A stretch of DNA of 64,000 bases from Prochlorococcus sp. AH-736-L23 (GTDB lineage Bacteria > Cyanobacteriota > Cyanobacteriia > PCC-6307 > Cyanobiaceae), in assembly GCA_028141225.1 (NCBI GenBank), contig JAOIPS010000003.1:1-64000 (forward strand), read 5' to 3'. Positions 17,329 to 24,179 of this stretch are shown piece after piece. The position numbers and the translations under genes were made by a program. The notes under the pieces were generated by a model that saw only the letters and a list, made by a program, of their open reading frames with translations, ran no database searches and had not been told where the DNA came from. Numbering within the stretch: position 1 is the first letter of the stretch; each line of letters opens with the position of its first letter.

Positions 17329-18125
17329 TGATAAATAAATTTTGGTTTGACGCAACAAATATTAATTGTTTTAAAAATGGCTTCAGAGTAATTAAAGATT
17401 TAAATTTAAAAATAGCGTATTCAGAGAATGTAATATTAATTGGACCAAATGGTTCAGGTAAATCATCCTTAATTGAAATAATTAATAGAAACATATACCC
17501 AGTAGTAGCTAATAAATCGAAACTGAAGATATTTGACAAAGAACTTATAAATTTATGGGAACTAAGAAAAAAAATAAGTACGGTAAATAATGATATAAAA
17601 AATAGAATAAATCCAAATTTACAAGTTTCTGATTTAATTTTAAGTGGACTATATGGAAGGTATTGTTACATACAAAATAAATCTGAAAAAGATTCTTATA
17701 AGGTGGAAAAAATCATGAAAAAAATGAATATATCAAATTTATCTAAAAAGAATTTTTCCTATTTATCAGATGGAGAAAAACAAATTTCTCTTATCGCTAG
17801 GGCATTAATCAAAAAACCGCAAATTTTAATCCTAGATGAACCAATTGCAAATTTAGATTATAAATCAAAGTTTTTTGTAGTTGATAGGGTTAATGAATTA
17901 TCAAAATTAAATACTAAAATTTTATGCGTCACTCACGATATTTCAACGATTACAAAAATTTATGACCGGGTTATAATGCTAAAAGATGGCAAGATAATCG
18001 CAGATGGAGATCAAAATAAGGTTATAAATAGTGAAAATTTTAATAAGTTATTTGGTATTCAAGTAGAGGTAACTAATAATAATGGACTTTGGAATATAAA
18101 CAGATTAACTAAAGAACAATTATGA
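17328..18125 (+). CDS. Orphan ABC transporter ATPase (ModF/YlmA-like)
   Basis: 265 residues, GTG start overlapping the preceding stop. Walker A is GPNGSGKSS at residues 39-47. The signature is LSDGE at 146-150, a variant of LSGGQ. Walker B is ILILDEP at 166-172, and the H-loop is CVTHDIS. No permease or binding-protein gene is next to it, so it may serve a partner encoded elsewhere, or act like the cytosolic ModF/YlmA group. The iron-linked neighbours suggest metal or cofactor handling, which is inference. Its last 17 bases overlap the convergent zinc-ribbon gene. Confidence 0.8.
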   Translation: MINKFWFDATNINCFKNGFRVIKDLNLKIAYSENVILIGPNGSGKSSLIEIINRNIYPVVANKSKLKIFDKELINLWELRKKISTVNNDIKNRINPNLQVSDLILSGLYGRYCYIQNKSEKDSYKVEKIMKKMNISNLSKKNFSYLSDGEKQISLIARALIKKPQILILDEPIANLDYKSKFFVVDRVNELSKLNTKILCVTHDISTITKIYDRVIMLKDGKIIADGDQNKVINSENFNKLFGIQVEVTNNNGLWNINRLTKEQL

Positions 18126-18297
18126 AAATAGCTATAGCGATAGCTATAAATAATAATTTTTTACTTTTTAAAAATGAAGAGGATATATTTTTAAATGAAG
18201 AAGATCCACATCTAGAGCACACTATTTTACCTCCTAAAGATCGATCTGAGACGAATGATGAACTTCCACAATTAAAACAAACTCTTTTTACGCTCAT
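18109..18297 (-). CDS. Zinc-ribbon membrane microprotein, 62 residues
   Basis: 62 residues. The first half is a CxxC...CxxC zinc ribbon (CFNCGSSSF and, 17 residues later, CSRCGSSSF), with the two halves nearly repeating each other. The second half is a hydrophobic helix (KLLFIAIAIAIFIIVL) that would anchor it in the membrane. The combination is common in small cyanobacterial membrane proteins. The two matching knuckles make chance unlikely. It is convergent with, and overlaps, the ABC ATPase gene. Confidence 0.75.
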   Translation of the reverse strand: MSVKRVCFNCGSSSFVSDRSLGGKIVCSRCGSSSFKNISSSFLKSKKLLFIAIAIAIFIIVL

Positions 18298-18373
18298 CTA
18301 AAATAAAGTATTTAGCAATTCTACTTAAATTATATTCTTAAATACTATGTAAAGAAAAACTTCAGAAATGTGA

Positions 18374-18439
18374 TGATAATGAGAATCTATTGCAATAAGA
18401 AGTTTTTTAGTGCATAATTGATAATAATTCTCATTATCA
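18374..18439. promoter_or_regulatory. Two opposed Fur-box-like sites before the Crp-family gene
   Basis: GATAATGAGAATCTATTGC (18375-18393) matches the classic Fur consensus GATAATGATAATCATTATC at 14 of 19 bases. GATAATAATTCTCATTATC (18420-18438) matches at 16 of 19. A perfect 13-base inverted repeat, TGATAATGAGAAT at 18374-18386 and its complement at 18427-18439, links them. The second site ends 11 bases before the ATG of the regulator at 18450, a position where Fur binding would block transcription. Matches were counted by eye. Confidence 0.65.
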
Positions 18440-18449
18440 CATTTATTTA

Positions 18450-19037
18450 ATGAATTTCCATAATTATGGGGAATCTCCGTCAAAATCAGTAAGGATAGTA
18501 ACTGGGCAATCCGTATTAATAGACCCTTCATCAAGGCCAAAAGGAACATGCCTAGAAGTTGAAAGCGGAATTGCAAGAGTTTATTGTCCTTGTGAAGAAA
18601 CTGAAGGAATGACACTCGCATTTTTACAATCAGGAGATCAATTAAGAACGGACCTTTTATGTAGCGAAGGTGTCTGTGTTGAAGCATTAACCGATTTGTC
18701 ATTTCATAGCAATGTAAATATTGATGAGAATATTGGTTTCGATGCAGTTAATGAATGGACTTTGCAGCTCCTTAGGATAAGACATCTTGGCAATGCAGAA
18801 CAGCGATTACAAGCGTTGTTTTCAATACTAGTAAATCGTTTAGGAAGAAGATGTGGGCAATGGTGTGAGTTGCCTTTTAGGTTAACTCACGAAAGAATTG
18901 GTGAGTTAATCGGTTCTACACGCGTAACATCAACAAGATTAATTTCTAAATTAAGATCATCTGAGTTACTAATAGCTCCTCTCGGAACACAAACAGTCAG
19001 TGTTGCACCTTCTTTTATTGAAACATCGCCACTTTAA
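18450..19037 (+). CDS. Crp/Fnr-family transcription regulator, cysteine-rich
   Basis: 195 residues. The N-terminal half fits a reduced Crp-type beta-barrel, and the C-terminal half holds a winged helix-turn-helix (LTHERIGELIGSTRVTSTRLISKLRSS at about 145-171), the Crp-family DNA-reading motif. It has seven Cys (34, 46, 48, 71, 76, 135, 139), mostly in pairs, which could bind an iron-sulfur cluster or sense redox state. That is inference. Two Fur-box-like sites lie right before it, and ferritin lies downstream, so an iron-responsive regulator is the best guess. The ATG is well placed. Confidence 0.8.
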   Translation: MNFHNYGESPSKSVRIVTGQSVLIDPSSRPKGTCLEVESGIARVYCPCEETEGMTLAFLQSGDQLRTDLLCSEGVCVEALTDLSFHSNVNIDENIGFDAVNEWTLQLLRIRHLGNAEQRLQALFSILVNRLGRRCGQWCELPFRLTHERIGELIGSTRVTSTRLISKLRSSELLIAPLGTQTVSVAPSFIETSPL

Positions 19038-19041
19038 AAAC

Positions 19042-19332
19042 ATGAAGGAATCACAAACACTCACTAATAGCCTGTTAATGGAAGTTGATATTTTATCGAA
19101 TAGACTCAAAAATATAAAACAATCTTTCAATGCAACCAATAATAAAGCATTAAAGGAAAGATTATTTTCTGAAAACAAAAATATTTTTAAAAGAGTAAAC
19201 GAGATTTATAAAATAGCTGAGTTATTAAATAAAAAAAATAATGAAAAATTTAACTTTTCTAAGTTACTTGTTGAAATAAGCAAAAGAATATTGAATGAAA
19301 ATAAATTTGAAACAAATTTATTTTTTCTTTAA
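19042..19332 (+). CDS. Helical hypothetical protein, 96 residues
   Basis: About 96 residues, entirely helical and basic, with heptad-like leucines (LLMEVDILSNRLKNIKQSF) suggesting a coiled coil. No Cys, signal peptide or membrane helix. The ATG at 19042 lies four bases after the regulator stop, so it is probably cotranscribed and under the same Fur-like control. Its end overlaps the convergent ferritin gene by 15 bases. A longer in-frame start inside the regulator is possible but less likely. No family is recognised. Confidence 0.55.
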   Translation: MKESQTLTNSLLMEVDILSNRLKNIKQSFNATNNKALKERLFSENKNIFKRVNEIYKIAELLNKKNNEKFNFSKLLVEISKRILNENKFETNLFFL

Positions 19333-19872
19333 ATCACTATCTATTAATAAGATTGCAGAAGGTTGATTAGAAGCAAACTTTACTTTGCCAAGTATGTTTG
19401 CGAATTCGTCTTCTGATTTTGTTTGAGCATCTATGATTGGATCTAAAAATACGTTGGTTCTTGTATCGGAAATTCTTTCTGAAATAGAATAAAGCTGTTG
19501 CAGAGATGAAGTTAAATCAGCTTCCATGTTGAAAGAATAAGAAATCAGATCCTCTATTGAATCCCATTTTTGAACGGGTGCAGGTATTTCGTCTAATTTT
19601 ACGCTTTGTCCTCTTGCGATTAAGTAATCTGCAAACTTCTGAGCATGTTCCATCTCACCTTGAGATTCACTTAGAAAATGAGAAGCGAATCCATTTAAAT
19701 CACGTTCTTGAAACCATAGATACATAGAAAAATATTGAACATTAGCATATCTTTCCATAGTTAGATGTTCAAAAATATTGTCTAATAAACTATTGTCTAT
19801 CGGTTGAGCAACAGCTCTCCCAGATGGACCAAAATTGATTAATTTTTTGGTTTTTAAATTATTATCAATCAT
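19318..19872 (-). CDS. Ferritin (non-haem, FtnA type)
   Basis: Iron-storage protein that forms a 24-mer and oxidises Fe(II) for deposition in its core. With the ATG at 19870-19872 it has 184 residues. The ferroxidase ligands can be read by spacing against E. coli FtnA: Glu40, Glu73, His76, Glu117, Gln150 and Glu154. It is therefore a catalytic ferritin, not a haem-binding bacterioferritin or Dps. An in-frame ATG 36 bases upstream would add a hydrophobic extension and is less likely. A Fur-box-like site lies 87 bases upstream, shared with the divergent Cys/Lys-rich ORF. Confidence 0.9.
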   Translation of the reverse strand: MIDNNLKTKKLINFGPSGRAVAQPIDNSLLDNIFEHLTMERYANVQYFSMYLWFQERDLNGFASHFLSESQGEMEHAQKFADYLIARGQSVKLDEIPAPVQKWDSIEDLISYSFNMEADLTSSLQQLYSISERISDTRTNVFLDPIIDAQTKSEDEFANILGKVKFASNQPSAILLIDSDLKKK

Positions 19873-19958
19873 TTTCAAAAAATAGAAACTATACAAATAA
19901 TACAACATTTTGTATAAATTAGTAATAAATTAATACTTTAAATTAAATTAAATAATAT

Positions 19959-19977
19959 GATAATGAAAATCAATCGC
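19959..19977. promoter_or_regulatory. Fur-box-like site between ferritin and the Cys/Lys-rich ORF
   Basis: GATAATGAAAATCAATCGC matches the Fur consensus GATAATGATAATCATTATC at 15 of 19 positions. It closely resembles the first Fur-like site at 18375, sharing GATAATGA-AATC-AT-GCAAT. It ends ten bases before the ATG of the small ORF at 19988 and lies 87 bases before the ferritin start, so it could control both divergent genes. Confidence 0.6.
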
Positions 19978-19987
19978 AATACTATAA

Positions 19988-20110
19988 ATGAATTTAGAGT
20001 ACAGTTTTTCTGAACTGCTATTAACTAATAAAATATATAAATGTAAAAAAAAGAAATGTAAAAAGAAAAAATGCTCTAATTGGAAGGGGGGTAAGTGTAA
20101 TTGCCTCTAA
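19988..20110 (+). CDS. Cys/Lys-rich 40-residue protein, metallothionein-like
   Basis: ORF from an ATG at 19988 to a TAA at 20108-20110. After a non-descript first half, the second half packs five Cys among Lys: CKKKKCKKKKC, then a GGKCNC end, giving C-x4-C-x4-C and C-x-C spacings like small metal-binding peptides. The ORF exactly fills the gap between the Fur-like site (10 bases upstream) and the convergent iron-type ABC gene, whose stop begins seven bases downstream. Metal binding or iron stress function is inference. Nothing like it is known to me as a named family. Confidence 0.55.
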   Translation: MNLEYSFSELLLTNKIYKCKKKKCKKKKCSNWKGGKCNCL

Positions 20111-20116
20111 AAAAAT

Positions 20117-21175
20117 CTACATATATTCCTTATATGCCCCAGGATATAAAAAATAGTAACTATTTTTAGTTATATAAATAGAACATTTATCACCATTATT
20201 AAGGAGATTATTAATATCAGTTCTAACCCTTAATATGTTTCCATTTATAGTTACTTTGTATATGAGAAATTCTCCAAGAAATTCTTTAGATACAACAATC
20301 GCATCACCAGATTCTGATCTTTTAATTGAAAGAAATTTAGGCGAAATTGACATACTATTAATATTTTTATTTTTCAAATATTCTGAACTATTTATTTCAC
20401 CTAAACAAGAAATATATGAATTACCATTTTTTTTGAGTTTAATAATATTATTGCCCAAAATAAAACTACTAACAAATATAGACTTTGGATTATTTATGAT
20501 GTTAATTGGTGTATCAATTTGATGTATTTTCCCCTCATTCATAACGGCGACTTTATCGCAAATTGACATTGCCTCTTCTGGATCATGAGTAACCATCAAT
20601 CCACTTGCATTACAACCTTTTAGAATATTAGGAAGTTCACTTCTCAATTTTAGCTTGACATGCATGTCAAGACTACAAAAAGGTTCATCTAATAAAATAA
20701 AATTTGTGCCTGGAGCAAGTGCTCTCGCAATTGCGAGTCTTTGTTTTTGGCCTCCAGATAATTCATGTGGGTACCTTCCCTCAAAACTTTTAAGACCAAC
20801 AACATTTAGTAAATAATCAACTCTGGATCTGTCTTTTTTGTTTTTCAAACCAAACATTACATTTTCCAAAACAGTTAAATGAGGGAAAAGTGCGTAGTCT
20901 TGAAAAACCATGCCAATATTTCTTTTCTCAGGACTAAGAAATTTTTTTCTACTTGAAATTTCCCTATCATTTAGAGAAATTCGCCCTTTAGAGGGATATT
21001 CGAACCCTGCGATTAATCTTAAAAGAGTTGTTTTTCCGCAACCTGAAGGACCAAGCAAACCTAACAATTCTCCATTTTCAATTTTTAGGTTAATTTCGTT
21101 TAATATCCAATTTGAACTTTCTCGCTTATCATATTTATGATGCAGATCATCAATTATTAACGCATCATTTTTCAC
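20117..21175 (-). CDS. futC: Ferric-iron-type ABC transporter ATP-binding protein (FutC/FbpC-like)
   Basis: 352 residues. Walker A is GPSGCGKTT at residues 42-50, the signature is LSGGQKQRLAIARAL, Walker B is ILLDEPFCSLD, and the H-loop is MVTHDPEEAM. A C-terminal domain of about 120 residues follows (TOBE-type regulatory region), as in FbpC/FutC ATPases for iron(III) uptake. The closest alternative is another CUT1/PotA-type importer. Permease and binding-protein genes are not in this window. Iron is favoured by the neighbouring ferritin and Fur-like sites. The symbol is tentative. Confidence 0.7.
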   Translation of the reverse strand: MKNDALIIDDLHHKYDKRESSNWILNEINLKIENGELLGLLGPSGCGKTTLLRLIAGFEYPSKGRISLNDREISSRKKFLSPEKRNIGMVFQDYALFPHLTVLENVMFGLKNKKDRSRVDYLLNVVGLKSFEGRYPHELSGGQKQRLAIARALAPGTNFILLDEPFCSLDMHVKLKLRSELPNILKGCNASGLMVTHDPEEAMSICDKVAVMNEGKIHQIDTPINIINNPKSIFVSSFILGNNIIKLKKNGNSYISCLGEINSSEYLKNKNINSMSISPKFLSIKRSESGDAIVVSKEFLGEFLIYKVTINGNILRVRTDINNLLNNGDKCSIYITKNSYYFLYPGAYKEYM

Positions 21176-21271
21176 TAAATTCTATTTATTTTAAATATAT
21201 TAAACTAGCAGAAAATATTCACCATAAATATTCCTTGTATAATTTTATACACCATTTAATTTTCAAATTTA

Positions 21272-21925
21272 ATGCGAAAGTCTGAAAGAGCAGAAATAAT
21301 ACGCAAGGAACTCAAAAAGTTATATCCATCGCCTCCAATACCCCTTGATCATACAAATGCATATACACTTCTAGTCGCAGTAGTTTTAAGTGCTCAATCG
21401 ACAGATAAGAAAGTTAATGAATTAACAAGGAGCTTATTTAAGGTTGCAGATAATCCAGAAAAAATGATTCAGCTAGGTATTAGTGGCATATACGAATACA
21501 TAAAATTTTTAGGTCTATCTAATCAAAAATCAAAGAATATCTATAACTTATCTAAACTATTGATTGAGAAGCATAATGGCGTGGTCCCAGATTCCTTTGA
21601 GAAGCTTGAATCTCTTCCAGGGGTAGGCCATAAAACAGCATCAGTTGTAATGTCTCAAGTGTTTAAAATTCCCTCATTCCCAGTCGATACCCACATACAC
21701 AGGTTGTCACAAAGATGGGGTTTATCAAATGGAAAAAGCGTAGTTCAAACAGAAAAAGACCTAAAAAAGATATTTCCCGTTAATGAATGGAATACCTTAC
21801 ATTTGCAAATAATCTTTTATGGCAGAGAATACTGCACAGCAAGAGGTTGTGATGGAACAAAATGTTTTTTATGTCGTACTCTTTACCCAAAAAGAAAAAA
21901 GAAATTTATATGTAAAAAACCCTAA
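21272..21925 (+). CDS. nth: Endonuclease III (DNA glycosylase/AP lyase)
   Basis: Base-excision repair enzyme that removes oxidised pyrimidines. 217 residues, usual size. The helix-hairpin-helix LPGVGHKTA carries catalytic Lys121, and VDTHIHR carries catalytic Asp139. The C-terminal iron-sulfur loop has four Cys at 188, 193, 198 and 201 (C-x4-C-x4-C-x2-C), a different spacing from the C-x6-C-x2-C-x5-C of E. coli. A fifth Cys lies at 214. It is divergent from the iron-type ABC gene. Confidence 0.93.
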   Translation: MRKSERAEIIRKELKKLYPSPPIPLDHTNAYTLLVAVVLSAQSTDKKVNELTRSLFKVADNPEKMIQLGISGIYEYIKFLGLSNQKSKNIYNLSKLLIEKHNGVVPDSFEKLESLPGVGHKTASVVMSQVFKIPSFPVDTHIHRLSQRWGLSNGKSVVQTEKDLKKIFPVNEWNTLHLQIIFYGREYCTARGCDGTKCFLCRTLYPKRKKKFICKKP

Positions 21926-21960
21926 GAAATTAATATAATAACTTAATTAGTTTTTAAATC

Positions 21961-22620
21961 ATGAAAATAGCAATTTCTGGTGCATCTGGGAAAACAGGTT
22001 ATCGAATTACCGAAGAAGCAGTTAAGAATGGATATAAAGTTAGGCAAATTATTAGAAAAAATTCAAAAGTCCCAGAGGGTCTAGAGAGCTTAGAAACAAT
22101 TAGAGTTTCATTAAACAATAAAAAAGAACTTGATAAAGCGTTTAGAGGCATTGATGCTTTGATAATTGCTACTGGTGCAAGAGCATCATTAGATTTAACC
22201 GGTCCTGTAAAGGTTGATGCGTTAGGGGTATATAGTCAATTGGAAAGTTGCAAAAGAGTTGGCATTAAGAGAGTTATTTTAGTTAGTTCTCTTTGTACTG
22301 GAAAGTTATTACACCCATTAAATTTGTTTGGTTTAATTCTTATTTGGAAGAAAATAGGTGAAAACTTTCTACGAAATTCAAATTTTCAATGGACTATTAT
22401 TAGACCTGGAGGATTAAAGGAAAATGAAGATATTAAATCAGAAAATATAAATTATTCAAAGGAGGATACTCAAATTAATGGATCAATACCAAGAAGATTA
22501 GTAGCACAATGTTGTATAGATTCTTTAAAAAACAAAGCATCCATAAATAAATTAATAGAAGTAACAAGTTCGAATGATAATAAAAAGATATCTTTTAAAA
22601 AAGCTATGCAAATGATTTAA
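21961..22620 (+). CDS. NAD(P)-binding atypical SDR (NmrA-like)
   Basis: 219 residues with an N-terminal Rossmann motif GASGKTGYRI at residues 7-16, then VSSLCTGKLL in place of a catalytic Tyr/Lys pair, and RPGGLKENE near the middle. This is the atypical short-chain dehydrogenase/NmrA type common in cyanobacteria, near relatives of Ycf39/HCF244 and of biliverdin-reductase-like proteins. The substrate cannot be told. It follows nth by 35 bases, and the small gene at 22647 follows it by 26, suggesting a shared transcript. Confidence 0.75.
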   Translation: MKIAISGASGKTGYRITEEAVKNGYKVRQIIRKNSKVPEGLESLETIRVSLNNKKELDKAFRGIDALIIATGARASLDLTGPVKVDALGVYSQLESCKRVGIKRVILVSSLCTGKLLHPLNLFGLILIWKKIGENFLRNSNFQWTIIRPGGLKENEDIKSENINYSKEDTQINGSIPRRLVAQCCIDSLKNKASINKLIEVTSSNDNKKISFKKAMQMI

Positions 22621-22646
22621 AAGATGTAAATATATAAAATAAAACT

Positions 22647-22835
22647 ATGAAAATAAGTCCCAAAATTGACGCATTACAACTAATGCTTACTGATTTAAGA
22701 ACTAGAAATGAGCCAATAAGACATAAAGCTGCATTTAAAGGCTGTCAACCCGAATTTCAAAGTCTTGTCTCGAGGTTAATAAAGCAGTTAGAAGACGAAT
22801 TAGTTACTGAAAAGCTTGCTAATCGTAATAGTTAA
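22647..22835 (+). CDS. Small conserved-type hypothetical protein, 62 residues
   Basis: 62 residues, soluble and helical, opening MKISPKIDALQLMLTDLRTR and containing RHKAAFKGCQPEFQSLVSRLIKQL. One Cys, no signal peptide. The regular helical heptads and balanced charge suggest a real folded protein that is conserved in marine picocyanobacteria, but I cannot name a family. It ends ten bases before the convergent PPC-glutaredoxin gene. Confidence 0.65.
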   Translation: MKISPKIDALQLMLTDLRTRNEPIRHKAAFKGCQPEFQSLVSRLIKQLEDELVTEKLANRNS

Positions 22836-22845
22836 AAAATTCCGA

Positions 22846-23457
22846 TTACTTGAAGGAAATTAAGTTATCCAATTTTGCTTGTTGTGAAAGTTCATAATAT
22901 CCTCCAAAAAATTTATTATCCAAAAATATTTGAGGGAAAGTATTATGGCTACTTTGAGTCATAATTTTTTGAAAACTCTCATCATTGTCTATTAAAGTAA
23001 CTTCATGAGGGATAGATAAAGAATTAAGCAACCTAATTGCTCTTTTAGACCAAGGACAATCCTTTAAAATATACGCTTTTACACGTGATTCATTTTTTAA
23101 AAAATCATTATTTGAGACATTTATAATTTTTTGTTCAAAAGAAAGTAATAATATATCAGTACCTTTTTTCACAATACATCCCTCCTCAAGATGTCCGCCA
23201 AAGACATTACATCCCTCATCAGCAAAACTCAAATGTAAATGAACATCTCCTTTATTAAAATGTCCATTTAAGGAAACTATCTCTAGATTTCCTTCGAATT
23301 TATTTATCTCTTGATTTCCTGGGCATTGTATACAAACTGTTCTAAGATTACCAACCACTCCAGAAACATACCCGTATAAATTATTGGATAAAGAATATTC
23401 TTTAATTGCATTTATCAAATCAGATTCTGGAGATAGCTTTAGGCTATGAGGCTGCAT
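22846..23457 (-). CDS. PPC (DUF296) domain fused to a glutaredoxin
   Basis: 203 residues. Residues about 1-120 match the PPC/DUF296 domain, with VHLHLSFAD (His73, His75) and FGGHLEEGC (His89) as its metal-site motifs. Residues about 125-203 are a glutaredoxin: YILKDCPWSKRAIRLL with Cys134 in a CPWS site (monothiol type), then NTFPQIFLDNKFFGGYYEL, the TVPxxFI/GG part of the fold. The fusion suggests a metal- or redox-linked function in the cytosol. The exact role is unknown. The ATG is at 23455-23457. Confidence 0.8.
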   Translation of the reverse strand: MQPHSLKLSPESDLINAIKEYSLSNNLYGYVSGVVGNLRTVCIQCPGNQEINKFEGNLEIVSLNGHFNKGDVHLHLSFADEGCNVFGGHLEEGCIVKKGTDILLLSFEQKIINVSNNDFLKNESRVKAYILKDCPWSKRAIRLLNSLSIPHEVTLIDNDESFQKIMTQSSHNTFPQIFLDNKFFGGYYELSQQAKLDNLISFK

Positions 23458-23639
23458 TAGATATAAGGGATAATTTTGTAATATAAAACATCATTAATCA
23501 TAAAGAGAAGATGAGTATATAATCTTTAGAATTCAGATTTAAATTAAATTTTAGAATCTATCATTAAAAACCATATAAAATTTTTACTAAAGATTCAAGC
23601 TTGTTGAAAGTGTAATATATTTTATATACGAAAACTAAT

Positions 23640-24179
23640 TTGTTATTAAGTAAAAATCTAAAAAATTTGGCATTAAATATTCCCAACTTATTATCAATAT
23701 CTCGCCTTTTCCTTGTATTCCCATTAATACTTTTTTTAGAAATTAACAGACCTTTTTATGTTTTTATATTAATTATTATTGGTGGTTTAACTGATTATTT
23801 TGACGGGCTAATTGCGAGGAAATTTAATCTTAAAACAAGATTAGGAGCTATCCTCGATCCCTTAAGCGATAAAGTATTTTATCTAATTCCTTTAACCTTC
23901 CTTTGTAAAAATAATTTTATACCCTTCTGGTCTTTGTCATTAATTTTATTAAGAGAATTAATTATCTCTAGCCTGAGGAACTCTACAAAAAACGGTTTAC
24001 CAGCATCTATGTTAGGTAAATATAAAACATTTTTCTTTTTTATTTCAGTAATTACCTTCTTTACACCATTAAAAATTAGCTTATTGAATAATTTGGCTTT
24101 AATTTTTTATTGGTTAGGATTCATCCTAACTTTTCTGACTTTATTAGGCTATTTAAGAATTAAAAAGAATATTATCTAA
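23640..24179 (+). CDS. pgsA: CDP-diacylglycerol--glycerol-3-phosphate 3-phosphatidyltransferase
   Basis: Membrane enzyme that makes phosphatidylglycerol phosphate, needed for phosphatidylglycerol in thylakoids. 179 residues with about four hydrophobic helices. The CDP-alcohol phosphotransferase motif D-G-x2-A-R-x8-G-x3-D-x3-D is complete: Asp55, Gly56, Ala59, Arg60, Gly69, Asp73, Asp77. It starts at a TTG, preceded by a 180-base AT-rich gap with no other feature. The end overlaps the convergent epimerase gene by 27 bases. Confidence 0.88.
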   Translation: MLLSKNLKNLALNIPNLLSISRLFLVFPLILFLEINRPFYVFILIIIGGLTDYFDGLIARKFNLKTRLGAILDPLSDKVFYLIPLTFLCKNNFIPFWSLSLILLRELIISSLRNSTKNGLPASMLGKYKTFFFFISVITFFTPLKISLLNNLALIFYWLGFILTFLTLLGYLRIKKNII

